12,289 nt of DNA from Pseudomonadota bacterium (GTDB taxonomy: Bacteria > Pseudomonadota > Alphaproteobacteria > SMXQ01): positions 1 to 12,289 of the forward strand of contig JADFPK010000027.1 of NCBI GenBank assembly GCA_022562375.1. Direction: 5' to 3'. Every line of letters starts with the position of its first letter. Position 1 is the stretch's first letter. The notes beneath the pieces were generated by a model, which saw only the letters and a program-made list of their open reading frames with translations, was not told the DNA's origin and made no database searches. Below are positions 7,585 through 12,289 of the stretch, piece by piece. The translations under genes were made by a program, and so were the position numbers.

Positions 7585-8556
7585 TCACTCCGCCGCCGGA
7601 CGGGCGGACGCGGCTTGCTCATCGGCAAGGTACTTCTCCGCTTCCAGCGCCGCCATGCAGCCGGTTCCCGCCGCGGTGACCGCCTGGCGGAAAATCTTGT
7701 CCTGGACGTCGCCGGCGGCGAAGACGCCGGGAATATTGGTAATCGTGCTGTCGGCCGCGGTCACGATGTAGCCGTCGGCGTCCATATTGATCTGTCCCTT
7801 GAACACTTCGGTGTTGGGGTCGTGGCCGATGGCGATGAAGACGCCTTCGACCGGGATGCCGCTTTCCTCGCCGCTCTTGACGTTCTTGATCCTGACCTCG
7901 GTGACACGCGGCGGGTCGTCCTCGCCCTCGATGCGGTCCAGCACCGAATCCCAGATCACTTCGATCTTGGGGTCGGCAAGGAGGCGTTCCTGGAGGATCT
8001 TCTCGGCCCGGAGCGCGTCGCGCCGGTGGATGAGGGAGACCTTCGAGGCGTGACGGGTGAGATACATCGCTTCCTCGACCGCCGTGTTGCCGCCGCCGAC
8101 GACGCAGACCGCCAGGTCGCGGAAAAAGAAGCCGTCGCAGGTGGCGCAGGCCGACACCCCGAATCCCTTGAACCTCTCCTCGCTTTCCAGTCCCAGCCAG
8201 CGGGCGCTGGCGCCCGTGGCGATGATAAGGGCGTCGGCGGTGTAGCGATCGCCGGTATCGCCGAGCAGGGTGAACGGCCGGCGCGAAAGATCGGCCGAGA
8301 CGATGGTGTCGGCGCTGGCGGTGGCGCCGACGCTCCGGGCCTGCTTCTCCATCTCCTCCATCAGCCACGGTCCCTGGATGACCTCGGCGAAGCCGGGGTA
8401 GTTCTCGACATCGGTGGTGATCGTCATCTGACCGCCGGGTTGAAGGCCGCTGATCATGTGGGGCTTGAGACCGGCGCGCGCGGCGTAGATCGCCGCGGTA
8501 AGCCCGGCGGCACCGGAACCGAGGATCAGGACTTCACTGTGGAGGTGTTCGCTCAT
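7585..8556 (-). CDS. trxB: Thioredoxin reductase (NADPH)
   Basis: TrxB is the cytosolic flavoenzyme that passes electrons from NADPH through FAD and a dithiol to thioredoxin. The 323-residue product carries the FAD motif GSGAAGL (13-19), the redox-active CATC (137-140), the NADPH motif GGGNTAVE (154-161) with HRRD (177-180) for the 2'-phosphate, and GDVQD (282-286) at the second FAD site. Length and domain order match the low-molecular-weight bacterial family. I prefer ATG 8556 (MSEHLHSEVLILGSG) over TTG 8571; the ribosome site is weak (GGAAA, 9 bases upstream). A triple 20-bp repeat lies immediately upstream and an Lrp-type regulator is divergent. It probably heads an operon with the LysR gene. 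Confidence 0.95.
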   Translation of the reverse strand: MSEHLHSEVLILGSGAAGLTAAIYAARAGLKPHMISGLQPGGQMTITTDVENYPGFAEVIQGPWLMEEMEKQARSVGATASADTIVSADLSRRPFTLLGDTGDRYTADALIIATGASARWLGLESEERFKGFGVSACATCDGFFFRDLAVCVVGGGNTAVEEAMYLTRHASKVSLIHRRDALRAEKILQERLLADPKIEVIWDSVLDRIEGEDDPPRVTEVRIKNVKSGEESGIPVEGVFIAIGHDPNTEVFKGQINMDADGYIVTAADSTITNIPGVFAAGDVQDKIFRQAVTAAGTGCMAALEAEKYLADEQAASARPAAE

Positions 8557-8560
8557 GGTC

Positions 8561-8617
8561 GGGGTTTCCAAACGTTGCCAGGGGTTTCCAAACGTCGCCA
8601 GGGGTTTCCAAACGTCG
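8561..8617. repeat. Three tandem 20-bp repeats just upstream of trxB
   Basis: GGGGTTTCCAAACGTTGCCA (8561-8580), then GGGGTTTCCAAACGTCGCCA (8581-8600), then the first 17 bases of the unit (8601-8617). Units differ by at most one base. The array starts 4 bases upstream of the trxB ATG, so it lies in the leader. A better Shine-Dalgarno word, AGGAG (minus strand, 8626-8630), lies upstream of the array, too far from the start to serve it. Confidence 0.9.
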
Positions 8618-8853
8618 AAGGTCGACTCCTAAAATAGAAATCCGCGTCCCGAGAGGCAAGGCACAAGCCGGGCCGCTGTCGATTCTTCGACCCTCATCGG
8701 CGGCGGGATTGCCGCACCTGTCCAGGGTGAGAAGTCCGGGCTAAGCCAAAGGGGGCGGCATCGCGTGCCGGTTCACATTGAAATATTATTTCGTGGAAGT
8801 TGCCGGTTGTAGTATAACACCGGTAAATCACGATACCATCCAGAGAACCTTTC
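8618..8853. other. Divergent regulatory region between trxB and the Lrp-type regulator
   Basis: No gene is seen here. On the minus strand, TTCTATTTT at about 8631-8639 could hold a weak -10 for trxB. On the plus side, the AT-rich stretch 8775-8826 probably holds the regulator's promoter, with TATAAC at 8813-8818 as -10; a good -35 is lacking. Confidence 0.4.
8800..8826. promoter_or_regulatory. Inverted repeat overlapping the likely promoter of the Lrp-type gene
   Basis: TTGCCGGT (8800-8807) and ACCGGTAA (8819-8826) are inverted copies with one mismatch and an 11-base gap. The gap contains TATAAC, the probable -10 box. A dimeric regulator bound here would block this promoter, so autoregulation by the Lrp-type protein is a reasonable guess. 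Confidence 0.45.
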
Positions 8854-9351
8854 ATGCAGAGAGTCAAGCTCGACACCATCGACCGCCGCATCCTGCGCGA
8901 TCTGCAGGACCAGGGACGGATGACCAATGTCGAGCTCGCGCGGCGCGCCGGTATCTCGGCGCCGCCGTGTCTGCGCCGTGTCCGTGCCCTCGAGATGGCC
9001 GGCTACATCCAGGGCTATCACGCCGATATCGACGCAAGGGAGCTCGGCTACAAGGAGTTGTTCTTCGCCCTCGTCGGGCTCGACGGTCAGGCCCAGGACG
9101 TGCTTTCGGAATTCGAGGCGTCGATGGCCGACTGGGCGGAGATCCGCGAGTGCCACATGGTCCGGGGCGGCGGGGACTTCGTCCTGAAGATGGTGGCGCG
9201 GGACAAGGAACATCGCGATGCCCTGACCATGCGGCTCACCGCCATCCCCCATGTCAGCCGCGTGACCACTCTCGAGACCATCCGCACGGCCAAGTCCCTG
9301 CCGGGCGTGCCGATCGATACCGACAGGAAACCCATCCCGGCGTCCCGCTGA
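8854..9351 (+). CDS. Lrp/AsnC-family transcriptional regulator
   Basis: A 165-residue protein with the two Lrp/AsnC parts: an N-terminal helix-turn-helix (LDTIDRRILRDLQDQGRMTNVELARRAGIS, then APPCLRRVRALE, about 6-47) and a C-terminal ligand-binding/oligomerisation domain (about 65-145, with IRECHMVRGGGDFVLKMVARD). Such proteins bind DNA as dimers to octamers and sense amino acids; the ligand here is not evident. The ribosome site before ATG 8854 is weak (GAGA about 9 bases upstream). It is divergent from trxB and convergent with greA, so it is probably transcribed alone, and an inverted repeat covers its probable -10. Confidence 0.93.
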   Translation: MQRVKLDTIDRRILRDLQDQGRMTNVELARRAGISAPPCLRRVRALEMAGYIQGYHADIDARELGYKELFFALVGLDGQAQDVLSEFEASMADWAEIRECHMVRGGGDFVLKMVARDKEHRDALTMRLTAIPHVSRVTTLETIRTAKSLPGVPIDTDRKPIPASR

Positions 9352-9407
9352 ACACGGCCTTGGCAATTCTTGCGAGGTGAGAGGATATGGGTGGATGAGT
9401 GGCGGCG
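9352..9407. other. Convergent gap between the Lrp-type gene and greA
   Basis: Only 56 bases. CGCTAC-TT-GTAGCG (9406-9419) overlaps the greA stop codon and could form a small hairpin. There is no T run to make a clear terminator. Confidence 0.35.
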
Positions 9408-9881
9408 CTACTTGTAGCGGACGCTGACGATGTCGTAGAACTTGTGGCCGCCCGGCGTCGACACCTCGGCCGAATCGCCTTTTTTCTTGCCGATCAGGGC
9501 GCGGGCCAGCGGCGATATGACCGAAAGCAGTCCCGAATCGATGTCGGCCTCGTCGGCGCCGACGATCTGATAGGTGGTTTTTTTGTCGGTGTCCTCGTCG
9601 ATGATCCTGACGGTGGCCCCGAACCTGACGACACCGCCCTTCAACGACGAGACGTCGATGACCTCGGCCCGGCTGAGCTTGTCCTCGAGCTCGGCCAGCC
9701 GGCCCTCGATGAAACCCTGGCGATCGCGCGCGGCGTGGTATTCGGCGTTCTCCGATAGATCGCCATGCTCGCGCGCCTCGGCGATCGCGCGGATCACCTG
9801 GGGCCGCTCGACCGTCTTGAGGTGCTTGAGTTCATCGACCAGGCGATCGTAACCGCCTGTTGTCATGGGTATCTTTTCCAT
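9408..9881 (-). CDS. greA: Transcription elongation factor GreA
   Basis: GreA enters the RNA polymerase secondary channel and stimulates cleavage of the backtracked transcript, rescuing stalled complexes. The 157-residue product has the N-terminal coiled coil (about 1-75) with the tip [19 protein letters not shown]; the catalytic acids fall at D41 and E44, the same numbers as in E. coli GreA, which supports ATG 9881 over the in-frame ATG at 9887. The C-terminal FKBP-like domain (80-157) includes [30 protein letters not shown] and TPGG. No Shine-Dalgarno word precedes the start; instead six U lie about 18 bases upstream in the mRNA. It follows carB on the same strand with 120 bases between. 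Confidence 0.95.
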   Translation of the reverse strand: MEKIPMTTGGYDRLVDELKHLKTVERPQVIRAIAEAREHGDLSENAEYHAARDRQGFIEGRLAELEDKLSRAEVIDVSSLKGGVVRFGATVRIIDEDTDKKTTYQIVGADEADIDSGLLSVISPLARALIGKKKGDSAEVSTPGGHKFYDIVSVRYK

Positions 9882-9925
9882 CGCCATGGGTTATGGGCAA
9901 AAAAGTGTTACCAAATTATGACTAT

Positions 9926-9973
9926 CCCGACCCCGGGCCCGACCCCGGGCCCGACCCCGGGCCCGACCCCGGG
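9926..9973. repeat. Four perfect 12-bp GC repeats between carB and greA
   Basis: CCCGACCCCGGG is repeated four times without a mismatch (9926-9937, 9938-9949, 9950-9961, 9962-9973). On the minus strand, which is the mRNA strand for carB and greA, each unit reads CCCGGGGTCGGG, so the transcript would have eight closely spaced G runs of 3-4, separated by 2-3 bases. CCCGGG is also self-complementary. The array lies 29 bases after the carB stop and about 45 before greA. Confidence 0.92.
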
Positions 9974-10001
9974 ACCGGCCGCCAAGGCCCGCCGAACGGC
10001 T

Positions 10002-12289
<2,288 letters not shown>

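Noticed and set aside
6660..8637. Plus-strand open frames (302 and 401 codons) opposite the LysR gene and trxB
   Set aside because: Shadows of the minus-strand genes; no ribosome site and no recognisable domains.

Overview
The window looks like chromosomal DNA from a GC-rich alphaproteobacterium, probably of the Rhodospirillales type. This rests on the strong G/C third-position bias of the real genes and on the cluster carB, greA, an Lrp-type regulator, trxB and a LysR-type regulator, which I recall from that group. I cannot name the species. Most of the window is housekeeping and redox genes. I saw no phage, transposase, CRISPR, toxin or secretion genes, and no tRNA or rRNA.

Left part (1-1673): a degenerate region. 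Positions 1-337 hold two direct copies and one inverted copy of an intergenic repeat built on CTGTGG/CACAGAG words. It runs directly into an apparent relic of the 5' end of carB on the + strand (from 348). Next comes a minus-strand SAM-methyltransferase-like gene (379-1430) broken by a frameshift and carrying an 18-bp tandem duplication. This is the most unusual part of the window, because the working carB lies at the opposite end and in the opposite orientation.

Middle part (1674-6307), three + strand genes: a class I aspartate-type aminotransferase; an EF-G-like translational GTPase whose G3 motif is DCPGS instead of DTPGH; and MsrP, a Tat-exported molybdenum enzyme that repairs methionine sulfoxide in periplasmic proteins. 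MsrP here carries a lipobox, and no msrQ lies beside it. A strong stem-loop with its A/T run oriented for leftward transcription follows msrP, then about 350 bases of small palindromes without a gene.

Right part (6654-12289): trxB and a LysR-type regulator form a probable minus-strand operon. An Lrp/AsnC regulator is divergent from trxB. greA and the 3' two thirds of carB lie on the minus strand, with carB running off the right edge. Two short tandem repeats sit at regulatory positions: three 20-bp units just upstream of the trxB start, and four perfect 12-bp GC units between carB and greA.

Functionally, msrP and trxB belong to methionine/thiol redox maintenance, carB to arginine and pyrimidine precursor synthesis, greA to transcript-cleavage rescue of RNA polymerase, and the EF-G paralog to an unknown ribosome-related role. 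I found no clear new multi-gene system. The observations most worth following are the carB relic with the broken methyltransferase, the altered EF-G paralog, and the repeat expansions in leaders.
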